From positions 1 through 23,964 of the forward strand of contig MWEV01000064.1 of assembly GCA_002071245.1 (NCBI GenBank): DNA of 23,964 nucleotides, in the 5' to 3' direction. The DNA is from Deltaproteobacteria bacterium ADurb.Bin026. GTDB taxonomy: Bacteria; Desulfobacterota; Syntrophorhabdia; Syntrophorhabdales; Syntrophorhabdaceae. Shown here in pieces: positions 1 through 8,165 of this stretch. A program made the translations under genes and the position numbers. Numbering within the stretch: position 1 is the stretch's first letter; the number at the start of each line of letters is the position of its first letter. The notes below the pieces were generated by a model. The model searched no databases. It was given only the letters and a program-made list of their open reading frames with translations, and was not told the origin of the DNA.

Positions 1-79
1 ACAATGGGAAGAATTGGTTAAAAAGGCAATCTCAGATCCTGATCAGGTTGCGGACATCGTGTCAGAATTAGGCCTGTAA
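1..79 (+). CDS. mraZ: MraZ, C-terminal end only (partial)
   Basis: An open frame enters from the left edge (first full codon at base 2) and ends at the TAA at 77-79. It gives 25 residues beginning QWEELVKKAI and ending SELGL. MraZ is the DNA-binding regulator that normally opens dcw operons. The Trp-containing tail and the position directly before rsmH fit its C-terminus, but 25 residues are too few for a firm family call, so the name rests mainly on context. Its stop codon overlaps the ATG of rsmH by one base (TAATG), which suggests translational coupling. The N-terminal part, the promoter and any MraZ-binding repeats lie outside the window. Confidence 0.7.
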   Translation, partial: QWEELVKKAISDPDQVADIVSELGL

Positions 80-939
80 TGGATCATGTACCTGTTCTTC
101 TTGAAGAAGTATCGAATAATCTTGTATCTGAAAAAACAAGGATTTTTGTCGATGCAACAATAGGTGGTGCCGGACATTCAAGCTTAATATTGCATAGATA
201 CAATAACCTGAAGCTTATTGCCATCGATGCTGACGAACAGGCGCTTGAGATTGCTACAAAAAGATTGGGTCCATTTGAAGATAGGATAAAACTTATCAGG
301 GGGAATTTTAGAGATTTGAAAATGATATTGTCTTCGATCGATATTTTCTCTATTGATTGCGTTCTGTTCGACCTTGGCCTCTCTACCTACCAAATTAAAG
401 GCAAAAGAGGGTTCAGTTTCAACGATGATGCATTTCTCGATATGCGTATGGACAACAGAGAATCACTGACCGCATATGATGTTGTAAACAGTTATAGCTA
501 TGATGACCTGAAGGGCATTATGGAAGACTACGGCGAAGAATACAAGGCATACAAGATCGCAAAGGCAATCGTCGAAGAAAGAGGGAAACATCCGATAAAA
601 ACAGCAAAAGAACTATGTAAAATCATCCTAAAGGTAAAAAGAAAGACGGGCAGGATTCATCCCGCAACAAAGGCCTTTCAGGCGATCAGAATCGAGGTCA
701 ACGGTGAGTTAAAAAACCTTACAACAGGCGTGACAGATGCGGTTGATATACTCACACCTAAGGGTAGAATCGGTGTTATATCGTTTCATTCCCTCGAAGA
801 CAGGATAGTGAAAAACATATTCAATTCGTCTTCCACGCTAAGGGTTGTAACAAAAAAACCGATTCAGGCTGAAAGGGAAGAGGTAAAGACAAACCCAAAC
901 TCAAGAAGCGCAAAATTCAGAGTGGCAGAAAAAGAATAA
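79..939 (+). CDS. rsmH: 16S rRNA (cytosine(1402)-N(4))-methyltransferase RsmH
   Basis: RsmH (MraW) uses S-adenosylmethionine to methylate N4 of C1402 in the decoding centre of 16S rRNA. The 286-aa protein begins MDHVPVLLEEV as in the family. It carries the SAM-binding DATIGGAGHS motif (about residues 25-34), the DLGLST motif near residue 98, and the C-terminal stretch VISFHSLEDRIVK, typical of RsmH. It is slightly shorter than the E. coli protein of about 313 aa. The start is the ATG overlapping the previous stop, and it agrees with the conserved N-terminus. This is the usual second gene of dcw clusters, followed 16 bases later by ftsL. Confidence 0.97.
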   Translation: MDHVPVLLEEVSNNLVSEKTRIFVDATIGGAGHSSLILHRYNNLKLIAIDADEQALEIATKRLGPFEDRIKLIRGNFRDLKMILSSIDIFSIDCVLFDLGLSTYQIKGKRGFSFNDDAFLDMRMDNRESLTAYDVVNSYSYDDLKGIMEDYGEEYKAYKIAKAIVEERGKHPIKTAKELCKIILKVKRKTGRIHPATKAFQAIRIEVNGELKNLTTGVTDAVDILTPKGRIGVISFHSLEDRIVKNIFNSSSTLRVVTKKPIQAEREEVKTNPNSRSAKFRVAEKE

Positions 940-955
940 AGACTGGGGGCAATAG

Positions 956-1258
956 ATGGAGAGGCTTTATATTCATACAAAAAAAGAAACAACATACAGA
1001 AGTATGTTAACGATCTTTTTGGTTGTCTTGTTCTTCATAAGCTCTACCCTTGTGGCGTTTTTTGTAAAGGGTGTCACCGAAAATTTAAACGATGAGCTTG
1101 TAAATAGGCTCATGAAAGAGCGTGAAGTCATTGAAACCAATAACAACCTAAAGATGGAGCTTTCTGTGGCAATGCGTGCGAGATACATTGAGTTTAAAAC
1201 AAAAGAAAGGCTTGGGCTGAAAAAACCCAACGAAGAAGAGGTTCTTGTATTGAGATGA
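956..1258 (+). CDS. ftsL: Cell division protein FtsL
   Basis: A 100-aa bitopic protein with a short cytoplasmic N-terminus, one membrane segment at about residues 17-38 (IFLVVLFFISSTLVAFF) and a periplasmic coiled-coil-like stretch at about 42-75, then a short tail containing RLGLKKP. This layout and the place between rsmH and the ftsI slot identify FtsL, which with FtsB and FtsQ forms the divisome complex that activates FtsW-FtsI. A purine-rich ribosome site (GGGGG, 944-948) precedes the ATG. The TGA overlaps the ATG of the next gene by 4 bp. It is notable that FtsL is kept although its usual clients FtsI and FtsW look non-catalytic here. Confidence 0.9.
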   Translation: MERLYIHTKKETTYRSMLTIFLVVLFFISSTLVAFFVKGVTENLNDELVNRLMKEREVIETNNNLKMELSVAMRARYIEFKTKERLGLKKPNEEEVLVLR

Positions 1259-2151
1259 AAAAAAAGGCTAACAGGAGGGCCTTTTTTGTTTGCATTGCTA
1301 TATGCTTGCTATATATATCGGTTGCTGTGAAGATTCCGGATAAGCTGTCCTTTAAGAGAATCTCCAGTGGACATAACTCCCTGAATAGTATGAGCATAGC
1401 AAGCCAGGAAACGTCACAAAAACCTGTTGGGGTTGAAGAAGTAGCCCCTGTAAAAAAGATTACGGCAGAAACTCATGAACACAAAAAGACACCGGCGCCC
1501 AAAATAAAAGAAGATGCAGACCAAACCGAGCCTTCTCTTTTTATTTCCGTCCCGTTGGTCTGCTTCGCCATAAAGGAAAGGCTCATAGAAAAAAAGGGGT
1601 TAGTTCCTGCGGGGACAGACAGCAAAGGCAACGTTATATGGAAATACCCTATTGACATATTGAAAGAAAAGGATGAGGAGGGCATAAGAAATCTCTCAAA
1701 ATCAATAGGCACAAAAAACATACTCGGCTTTTTCAAAAGAGAAGGCATTGTTTTTAAAGAAACGCTCTCGGATGAGGACATGGCATTGGGAAAAGGCTAT
1801 TCTGTAGACAAAAACAAACTGCTCGCCATATATAAAAATCACGTAAGTGACGATTGTGACGTGCTTTTACCATATATTTTAGGCATCACGGGTATTACAA
1901 AATTAAATGGCGTATATACATTTACAAAAACGAAGACAGAAGCAAAAAATCGACCCGCAAGATATGAACAGGAGTGGGTAATGCCTAACCTTGTTAACCT
2001 GCCCGCGAGACAAGCACTTGAAAAACTTGTCGTATATACTTCAAGGATAAAGATTATTGGAAATGGCATCGTGGTCGAACAATCCCCAAAACCGTTCGAG
2101 AGGGTCCGTGGCGATGCAGAGTGTGTTATATATGGAAGGGCAAGCAAATGA
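1255..2151 (+). CDS. Single-pass membrane PASTA protein in the ftsI slot, without transpeptidase domain
   Basis: This 298-aa protein lies exactly where dcw clusters carry ftsI (class B penicillin-binding protein, about 550-650 aa). Seen in the sequence: a basic N-terminus and one membrane segment (about residues 9-26), as in FtsI; a low-complexity charged and Pro-rich linker (about 40-92); an unrecognised region (about 95-225); and one C-terminal PASTA domain (about 242-294, with VMPNLVNLPARQALEKL and the GIVVEQSPKP turn). Many FtsI/SpoVD-type proteins end in PASTA. No SxxK, SxN or KTG catalytic motifs are present, so no transpeptidase activity is expected. The gene overlaps ftsL and murE by ATGA junctions and has no internal stop, which argues against simple decay. 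My inference is a remnant or replacement of FtsI kept as a structural divisome part. The function is unproven. Confidence 0.75.
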   Translation: MKKKANRRAFFVCIAICLLYISVAVKIPDKLSFKRISSGHNSLNSMSIASQETSQKPVGVEEVAPVKKITAETHEHKKTPAPKIKEDADQTEPSLFISVPLVCFAIKERLIEKKGLVPAGTDSKGNVIWKYPIDILKEKDEEGIRNLSKSIGTKNILGFFKREGIVFKETLSDEDMALGKGYSVDKNKLLAIYKNHVSDDCDVLLPYILGITGITKLNGVYTFTKTKTEAKNRPARYEQEWVMPNLVNLPARQALEKLVVYTSRIKIIGNGIVVEQSPKPFERVRGDAECVIYGRASK

Positions 2152-3599
2152 TATTGCGCGAATTGATAGATGGACTGTCTGTCATTGATATAAAAGGCAA
2201 CACAAACATTGAGGTCAAAGGCATCACAAAAGACTCGAGAAGGACTAAAGAAGGCTTTATGTTTTTCTCTACAGACAAAAGTGAAAAATATGTAAAAGAT
2301 GCTGTTTTAAGAGGCGCTATCGCAGTTGTGACCGATTCGGACATCCCCATGAATACTCAATGTTCAATAGTCGCAAAAGATATAAAAGGGATGCTCGGAA
2401 AGGTGGCTTCGAGGTTTTATGGATCGCCCTCCAAAGGACTTGTAGTCATAGGCATTACCGGAACAAACGGAAAGACAACAACGAGCTATTTGATTGAATC
2501 GATATTGATATCCTCAGGTAAAAATACAGGCTTAATAGGCACAATATCACACAAATACGATGGACGTACACTTAAAGCAGAAAACACAACGCCTGGGGCA
2601 GAGGAACTACAATGTCTTCTCAGAGACATGCTTTCAGCGAAAACAGAATACGTGGTTATGGAGGTATCCTCGCATGCGCTTGACCAGAAAAGGGTGGAAG
2701 ATATACACTTCGATACAGCAATCCTTACAAATATGACACATGACCACCTCGATTACCACAAAAGCTTCGAACGATACAGGGAGGCAAAAAGACTACTTTT
2801 CAAGAACTACCTCCAAAATAGCCTCAAACAGAATAGATACGCCATATTAAATATGGATGAGCCTTTTGTAACCGAATTTATCCCGGACGAACCAATTAAC
2901 ACATTATACTATAGCCTTTCAAAAAACACCAACGCCTATCTCGTCGATTGCGTCGAAGACATAAACGGATTACAACTCACATGTTCGGTGATGGGTGAAA
3001 CATTCTCAGTTAAAACCCCGATGATAGGCATATTCAATGCGTCCAATATCCTTGCAGCAAGCCTTTTCGGATATACCGCAAAAATATCTAAAGAATTCAT
3101 CATCTCAGGCATCGAGCGCCTTTCTGGTGTCCCCGGAAGGCTGGAAAGGGTAAAAAACAATAAAGGCATTAACGTATTCGTCGATTATGCACATACGCCT
3201 GATGCGTTAAAAAATGTACTCGAAACATTGAATCGACTAAAACCTCGAAGGCTTATCATTGTATTTGGTTGCGGTGGCGACAGAGATAAGGCAAAAAGAC
3301 CGATCATGGGTAATATCGCATCAAGGTTCGCCGATTTCTCTATAATAACAACAGACAACCCGAGAAGCGAAGCACCGCCTGATATTATAGATCAGATCAC
3401 AAACGGTTTTCAGGGAAACCATTTTAAGGTTGTTGAAAACAGGAAGGAGGCTATCTTCGAGGGACTCAGAATATCGAGGGAAAATGACGTACTCCTCGTT
3501 GCGGGCAAAGGGCATGAGGATTACCAGATTATAGGGCAAGAGGTTTTTCATTTTAGTGACAAAGAGGTTATAGAGGAATTTATCGATGTGGCAGATTGA
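2148..3599 (+). CDS. murE: UDP-N-acetylmuramoyl-L-alanyl-D-glutamate--2,6-diaminopimelate ligase MurE
   Basis: MurE adds the third stem-peptide residue to UDP-MurNAc-L-Ala-D-Glu in the cytoplasm, using ATP. From the ATG at 2148 the protein has 483 aa. It shows the Mur-ligase P-loop ITGTNGKTTTS (about 103-113), the HDHLDYH motif of the central domain, VDYAHTPDAL, and TTDNPRSEAP, where DNPR (about 403-406) is the signature of the meso-diaminopimelate-adding enzymes rather than the Lys-adding ones. An upstream in-frame ATG at 2121 lies inside the previous gene. I prefer 2148 because it makes the ATGA overlap and is preceded by GGAAGG. The peptidoglycan should therefore be the A2pm type. Confidence 0.96.
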   Translation: MILRELIDGLSVIDIKGNTNIEVKGITKDSRRTKEGFMFFSTDKSEKYVKDAVLRGAIAVVTDSDIPMNTQCSIVAKDIKGMLGKVASRFYGSPSKGLVVIGITGTNGKTTTSYLIESILISSGKNTGLIGTISHKYDGRTLKAENTTPGAEELQCLLRDMLSAKTEYVVMEVSSHALDQKRVEDIHFDTAILTNMTHDHLDYHKSFERYREAKRLLFKNYLQNSLKQNRYAILNMDEPFVTEFIPDEPINTLYYSLSKNTNAYLVDCVEDINGLQLTCSVMGETFSVKTPMIGIFNASNILAASLFGYTAKISKEFIISGIERLSGVPGRLERVKNNKGINVFVDYAHTPDALKNVLETLNRLKPRRLIIVFGCGGDRDKAKRPIMGNIASRFADFSIITTDNPRSEAPPDIIDQITNGFQGNHFKVVENRKEAIFEGLRISRENDVLLVAGKGHEDYQIIGQEVFHFSDKEVIEEFIDVAD

Positions 3600-4947
3600 A
3601 CAGCTTTTAAAAATATTGAAAGGAACGCCCTTCAGAATAGAGAGAGAGTCTTTCACCGGTATCTCTACGGATTCAAGGAGTATCAAGGAGGGGGAACTAT
3701 TTATCCCACTTTCAGGCATCAACTTTGATGGCCACACATTCATCCCTTCTGCATACGACAGGTCAAAAGCAGGGAGTCTATGTGAAAAGGGGCGTGAAGA
3801 CATCGCAGAAGACGTAAAAGGCACGATAATACTCGTCGAAAACACTCTTAAAGCGCTTATTGAACTTGCAGCGTACAAAAGAAGACAAACAGATGCCAGA
3901 TATATCGCCATTACAGGTAGTAACGGAAAAACGACTACAAAAGAGATACTCGTTCACCTTACAAAAGACATCTTCAATATCCATTTCAACGAAAAAAACT
4001 ATAACAACGTCATCGGCGTATCAAAGAGTATTCTCTCAATCGACAAAACGCCCGATTATTGCATCTTTGAGTTTGGCACAAACAGCAAGGGTGAAATCAA
4101 AACGTTGGCACAGATGACAATGCCCGATATATCCATGATAACGAATATCAACCCTTCTCATCTTGAAGGTCTCTTTGATCTTGACAGCATTCTCGAGGAA
4201 AAGCTCGATCTGTTCAGGGAAACAAAACATAACGGCACGATATTTATAAATGTTGACGATACACGGCTTCTATCCAGTTACAAGAGTTTTCCAAAAAACA
4301 CCATAAACTCGTTCGGCATTATCCATAATGCAGACTTTAACCTTGCAATTGTAGAAGATTTGGGGTGGAGGGGGTACAACATAAACCTTAAACTTTCTTC
4401 AGATACCATAAAAACAAAGACCAGTCTTCTTGGGATACACAACCTTTATAATGTACTCGCCGCAGCTTCCATAGCTTATTCGATGGGCGTAGGAATCAAC
4501 CACATTGCAAAACACATCGAATCATTCAATTCATATTCGATGCGGTTTCAACCCGTTGAATCAAAAAGGGGTTATATCGTTGTAAACGATACATACAATG
4601 CAAATCCATCCTCGGTTCAATGGGCGGTCAAAACACTTATAAATCTGCCTTGCAACGGCAAAAGGGTCGTCATCCTAAGTGATATGAAGGAGCTTGGAGA
4701 TAAAACCACATACTACCATAGGGAGCTCGGGAGATTCCTGAATGAAAACAGTGTGTCCATGATAGCGCTTTTGGGTGAACACGTCAAAGAAACCTATGCC
4801 GAACTCAATGATAAGAATGCATACTTGTTTGAAAACAGGCAAGAACTCATTGATTTTGTATCGGGATATATCAATGAAGGCGACGTTGTATTGGTCAAAG
4901 GTTCAAGGTTATTCAAAATGGAAGAGATTGTGGAGGCCTTAATTTAA
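3586..4947 (+). CDS. murF: UDP-N-acetylmuramoyl-tripeptide--D-alanyl-D-alanine ligase MurF
   Basis: MurF joins D-Ala-D-Ala to the UDP-MurNAc tripeptide, the last cytoplasmic step before MraY. The 453-aa protein has the N-terminal substrate-binding domain with GISTDSRSIKEGELF (about 25-39), the ATP P-loop ITGSNGKTTTKE (about 109-120), the central NYNNVIG and FEFGTNSKGEI motifs, and the C-terminal NDTYNANPSS motif typical of MurF. The length is normal. The ATG overlaps the end of murE by 14 bp, and the stop abuts the start of mraY directly. Nothing unusual was seen. Confidence 0.96.
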   Translation: MWQIEQLLKILKGTPFRIERESFTGISTDSRSIKEGELFIPLSGINFDGHTFIPSAYDRSKAGSLCEKGREDIAEDVKGTIILVENTLKALIELAAYKRRQTDARYIAITGSNGKTTTKEILVHLTKDIFNIHFNEKNYNNVIGVSKSILSIDKTPDYCIFEFGTNSKGEIKTLAQMTMPDISMITNINPSHLEGLFDLDSILEEKLDLFRETKHNGTIFINVDDTRLLSSYKSFPKNTINSFGIIHNADFNLAIVEDLGWRGYNINLKLSSDTIKTKTSLLGIHNLYNVLAAASIAYSMGVGINHIAKHIESFNSYSMRFQPVESKRGYIVVNDTYNANPSSVQWAVKTLINLPCNGKRVVILSDMKELGDKTTYYHRELGRFLNENSVSMIALLGEHVKETYAELNDKNAYLFENRQELIDFVSGYINEGDVVLVKGSRLFKMEEIVEALI

Positions 4948-6027
4948 ATGTTATACCATCTTCTATACCCACTACATACAACATTTTCAGTATTCAATGT
5001 CTTCAGGTATATTACATTCAGGACTGTGCTCGCCATCCTCTCTGCGCTTATCATAAGCTTTTTTCTGACACCTTATATCATTAAAAAGTTCCACGAATGG
5101 AAAATAAAGAGTGAAAAAAGGGAAGATGTGCCCGAAAGACACATTGAAAAGCAGGGAACACCCACAATGGGCGGCTTTGTGATACTTGTATCCACCATAA
5201 TACCCACGTTATTGTGGTCGGATTTAAGAAACATATACATATGGGTTGTAACATTTTCACTGTTGTCATTCGGTTGCATAGGCTTCATGGACGACATAAA
5301 AAAACTTAAAAGCCAAAGGAACGGCAAAGGGATAACTGGCAGGACAAAAATGGTGCTTCAGGCACTGTTTGCATTGATCATCTGCATTGTATTGTATATG
5401 AGGTCAGATTTTATCACAGAACTTACGGTGCCGTTTTTCAAAAATATCACCCCGCGTCTTGGCGTGTTTTATTTACTCCTCGGAATTTTTATCATAGTGG
5501 GGGCATCAAACGGTGTAAATCTCACAGACGGTCTCGATGGACTTGCCATTGGTCCAGTTTTGACGGTCTGCTCCACGTTCATGCTGTTTGCATACATAGC
5601 GGGAAACATAAAGTTTGCACAGTATTTACAAATATTCTATGTAAAGGGTGCTGGTGAACTGACAATTCTATGCGGGGCAATATTGGGGGCGGGCATGGGT
5701 TTCCTCTGGTACAATGCGTACCCGGCAGAACTCTTTATGGGCGATACAGGTTCTCTTTCGCTAGGTGCATCGCTTGCCACCATTGCGGTAATAATAAAGC
5801 AAGAGATACTGCTTGTCATCGTAGGCGGCATCTTCGTAATAGAAACAATGTCTGTTATCATTCAGGTTTTATCATTTAAATGGAGAGGGAAAAGGGTCTT
5901 CAGGATGGCACCGATACATCATCATTTCGAACTGAAAGGCTGGAATGAGGAAAAGATCGTGGTGAGGTTCTGGATTATATCCATCATACTGGCGCTTATC
6001 GCATTGAGCACCCTGAAACTGAGGTAA
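4948..6027 (+). CDS. mraY: Phospho-N-acetylmuramoyl-pentapeptide-transferase MraY
   Basis: MraY is the polytopic membrane enzyme that moves phospho-MurNAc-pentapeptide onto undecaprenyl phosphate to form lipid I. The 359-aa length is standard. Visible motifs are GTPTMGG (about 70-76), the Asp pair GFMDD (about 112-116) in the Mg2+ site, [10 protein letters not shown], the loop ending [18 protein letters not shown], and the histidine cluster MAPIHHHFE near the C-terminus, all family signatures. About ten hydrophobic segments are evident. The ATG directly follows the murF stop; a GGAGG at 4932-4936 inside the murF end is its likely ribosome site. Confidence 0.97.
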   Translation: MLYHLLYPLHTTFSVFNVFRYITFRTVLAILSALIISFFLTPYIIKKFHEWKIKSEKREDVPERHIEKQGTPTMGGFVILVSTIIPTLLWSDLRNIYIWVVTFSLLSFGCIGFMDDIKKLKSQRNGKGITGRTKMVLQALFALIICIVLYMRSDFITELTVPFFKNITPRLGVFYLLLGIFIIVGASNGVNLTDGLDGLAIGPVLTVCSTFMLFAYIAGNIKFAQYLQIFYVKGAGELTILCGAILGAGMGFLWYNAYPAELFMGDTGSLSLGASLATIAVIIKQEILLVIVGGIFVIETMSVIIQVLSFKWRGKRVFRMAPIHHHFELKGWNEEKIVVRFWIISIILALIALSTLKLR

Positions 6028-6057
6028 ATTTTTCTTATCGATGGACTTTGAGGATAT

Positions 6058-7383
6058 ATGGATTTACCGGATAAAATATTAATAGTCGGCCTTGGTGCGA
6101 CAGGTATCGCAACAGCGAAATTTCTTTCCCGTATGGGGAAAAAGATCACCATTACAGACACAAAGGACGAAAGGAGTCTGACGCATGCCTTATCTGAACT
6201 CAAAGGGGTAGAATTCGATGGCCACTTTGGCGGACACAGTAAAGACGATTTCCTTTCGCATCGGTTAATCATAATCAGCCCTGGGGTGGACAGCGAACTA
6301 CCAGAACTTGTCGAGGCAAGACGAAATGGCGTAAGAGTAACAGGAGAGATTGAGCTTGCCTCAACGTTTGTCGATGAACCTATAATTGCAATTACAGGGA
6401 CAAACGGCAAGACAACTGTAACCTCACTCACAGGAAATATATTCAAAAAGGCTTATGGCGATGTTTTTGTCGGCGGAAATATCGGAAATCCTCTATTCAA
6501 CTATATACTTAATGGGAAAAAGACTGCCTATGCAATCCTCGAGATAAGCAGTTTCCAACTTGAAACAATCGAGTCATTCCATCCAAAAAACGCAGTTCTG
6601 CTGAATATAACAGAAGACCATCTTGATAGATACTGCAACTATAATGATTATGTAAAGGCAAAGCACAGGATATTTGAAAACCAAAACAAGGATGATTATG
6701 CGATTTTAAATTCAAACCTCAAAGATATAAAGGGCATAAAGGCACGGAGGCTCTTTTTCTCCGCCAACGAGATACTTTCAGAAGGCGCTTTTTACAATCA
6801 AGGAAACATGTATGTCAGAGTAAACGGTAAAGAATTCATCTATAAAAGGGATTTATCTTTGCTCGTCGGCATACACAACACCGAAAACATACTTGCTGCA
6901 CTTCTTATTTCGCATTTAAACAACATTGATCAAGGTATTGCTGAAGAGGCTTTAAGAAACTTCAAGGGCCTAGACCACAGGGTTGAACTGGTAAGAAAAC
7001 TTAACGGCATAACATTTTATAATGATTCCAAGGCAACAAATGTGGATGCAACACGCAGGGCATTAGAAAGTATAGGACAAAATGTGATACTTATCGCCGG
7101 AGGAAAAGACAAAGGCGGAAGCTATAAGGTCATTGCGGATATTATAGACAGGGTAAAGGTCATGGTGCTTTTTGGCGAGGCAAAGAAACGCATATATGAA
7201 GAACTTGGCGACCTTACAGAAACGTACAAGGTAAACAGTCTTGAAGATGCGGCAAGAAGGGCTTTCAATGTCGCTAGTCCTGGCGATATTGTCCTTTTTT
7301 CACCTATGTGCAGCAGCTTTGACATGTTCAGGGATTATAAAGAGAGGGGAAATGTTTTTAAAAAGATAGTGGGGTCATTGTGA
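6058..7383 (+). CDS. murD: UDP-N-acetylmuramoyl-L-alanine--D-glutamate ligase MurD
   Basis: MurD adds D-Glu to UDP-MurNAc-L-Ala. The 441-aa protein starts with a Rossmann-type fold (ILIVGLGATGIATA, about 7-20), then the P-loop ITGTNGKTTVTS (about 112-123), the NITEDHLDRY motif of the central domain, and the C-terminal DHRVELV, FYNDSKATN and LIAGGKDKGG motifs, all characteristic of MurD. The length is normal. A GAGG sits just upstream of the ATG. A 30-bp gap separates it from mraY, and its TGA overlaps the GTG start of the next gene (GTGA), so the unusual gene in the ftsW slot is translationally coupled to murD. Confidence 0.96.
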   Translation: MDLPDKILIVGLGATGIATAKFLSRMGKKITITDTKDERSLTHALSELKGVEFDGHFGGHSKDDFLSHRLIIISPGVDSELPELVEARRNGVRVTGEIELASTFVDEPIIAITGTNGKTTVTSLTGNIFKKAYGDVFVGGNIGNPLFNYILNGKKTAYAILEISSFQLETIESFHPKNAVLLNITEDHLDRYCNYNDYVKAKHRIFENQNKDDYAILNSNLKDIKGIKARRLFFSANEILSEGAFYNQGNMYVRVNGKEFIYKRDLSLLVGIHNTENILAALLISHLNNIDQGIAEEALRNFKGLDHRVELVRKLNGITFYNDSKATNVDATRRALESIGQNVILIAGGKDKGGSYKVIADIIDRVKVMVLFGEAKKRIYEELGDLTETYKVNSLEDAARRAFNVASPGDIVLFSPMCSSFDMFRDYKERGNVFKKIVGSL

Positions 7384-8165
7384 AAAAGATTTTTATATTC
7401 ATATGTTCAGCGTTTTTACTTTATGCGATCTTTCGTGAGATCAACCTCGTAAAAACACTCATGATGTGCGCAGGACTTGTAGCCGCCTATATAATTTATC
7501 GTTTACCCTCAAAATACGTAATGGCAATGAAATACCCCTTCATACTCATGTCTTTTGCCGCCTCTGTAGTCCTTTTTTTACATCCTACTGTAAAATTACG
7601 TTATTCTATCGATACGTTGATTGTGTTTGTATCCTTCTATAGCATCACATTTTTCCTTGCAACAATGGACGAAAAAAGGAAGGGTTTTGCCAAAGAGACA
7701 ACCGCCCTTTCTATAATATTTTTATCCCTTGCATTCAACCTCTACATTTTAGGAAAATCGATTTTTTTGGTACCTATGGCCTTTTCCGTAATGCTATTTT
7801 TGTTCATCCAGGGGAGAAACCATACAATATTATTTGTTGCAGGCTATACGGCGATCATCATCATCTTTTTCCTCATCAAGGGCATAAGCTTGTTTGGCCA
7901 AAACATAAGACTCAACGATATGGAGCGTTATATAATACTTTTTTCATCTTTTATATTTCTCGCCATGAACTTTATTGATTTTGTAAAAAAGCATTCTATA
8001 GGCAAGTTTCTTACGTTCTTCGGCTTTCTTTATGTTGCCGTAGATGTCTCGATGGTGCTCGGTTTTAAGTGGTCAATGGGATTGCTCCATCAACCCCTTA
8101 TAGCACTTTTTATTGTCACACCCCTTATTGGAGTTATGCTGAAAGCTGAAGGAGAGCACGCATGA
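7380..8165 (+). CDS. Ten-segment membrane protein in the ftsW slot; divergent or degenerate SEDS-like protein
   Basis: This 261-aa protein sits between murD and murG, the canonical place of ftsW. I see about ten hydrophobic segments (near residues 2-17, 23-41, 52-68, 78-95, 108-124, 127-144, 149-168, 184-201, 209-228 and 236-255), the same number as in SEDS glycosyltransferases, but the protein is over 100 residues shorter than FtsW. Vague SEDS echoes can be read: RLPSKYVMAMKYPFILMS resembles the TM2-TM3 linker, LRYSID sits where RRWI usually lies, and VLGFKWSMGLLHQPLI where VxGLLPxTGLxLPF lies. The QPSE, GGxxGxG and SYGGSS motifs and the long loop after segment 7, which holds the catalytic Asp, are absent; that loop is about 14 residues here. 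The GTG start (GGGG at 7371-7374) overlaps murD, and the stop overlaps murG, both by 4 bp. A SEDS origin is inference from topology, position and weak similarity. Confidence 0.7.
   Translation: MKKIFIFICSAFLLYAIFREINLVKTLMMCAGLVAAYIIYRLPSKYVMAMKYPFILMSFAASVVLFLHPTVKLRYSIDTLIVFVSFYSITFFLATMDEKRKGFAKETTALSIIFLSLAFNLYILGKSIFLVPMAFSVMLFLFIQGRNHTILFVAGYTAIIIIFFLIKGISLFGQNIRLNDMERYIILFSSFIFLAMNFIDFVKKHSIGKFLTFFGFLYVAVDVSMVLGFKWSMGLLHQPLIALFIVTPLIGVMLKAEGEHA

Noticed and set aside
1255..2151. The FtsI-slot gene as a pseudogene of ftsI.
   Set aside because: The frame is intact over 298 codons, with coupled junctions on both sides and a well-formed PASTA domain; decay by frameshift or stop is not seen.
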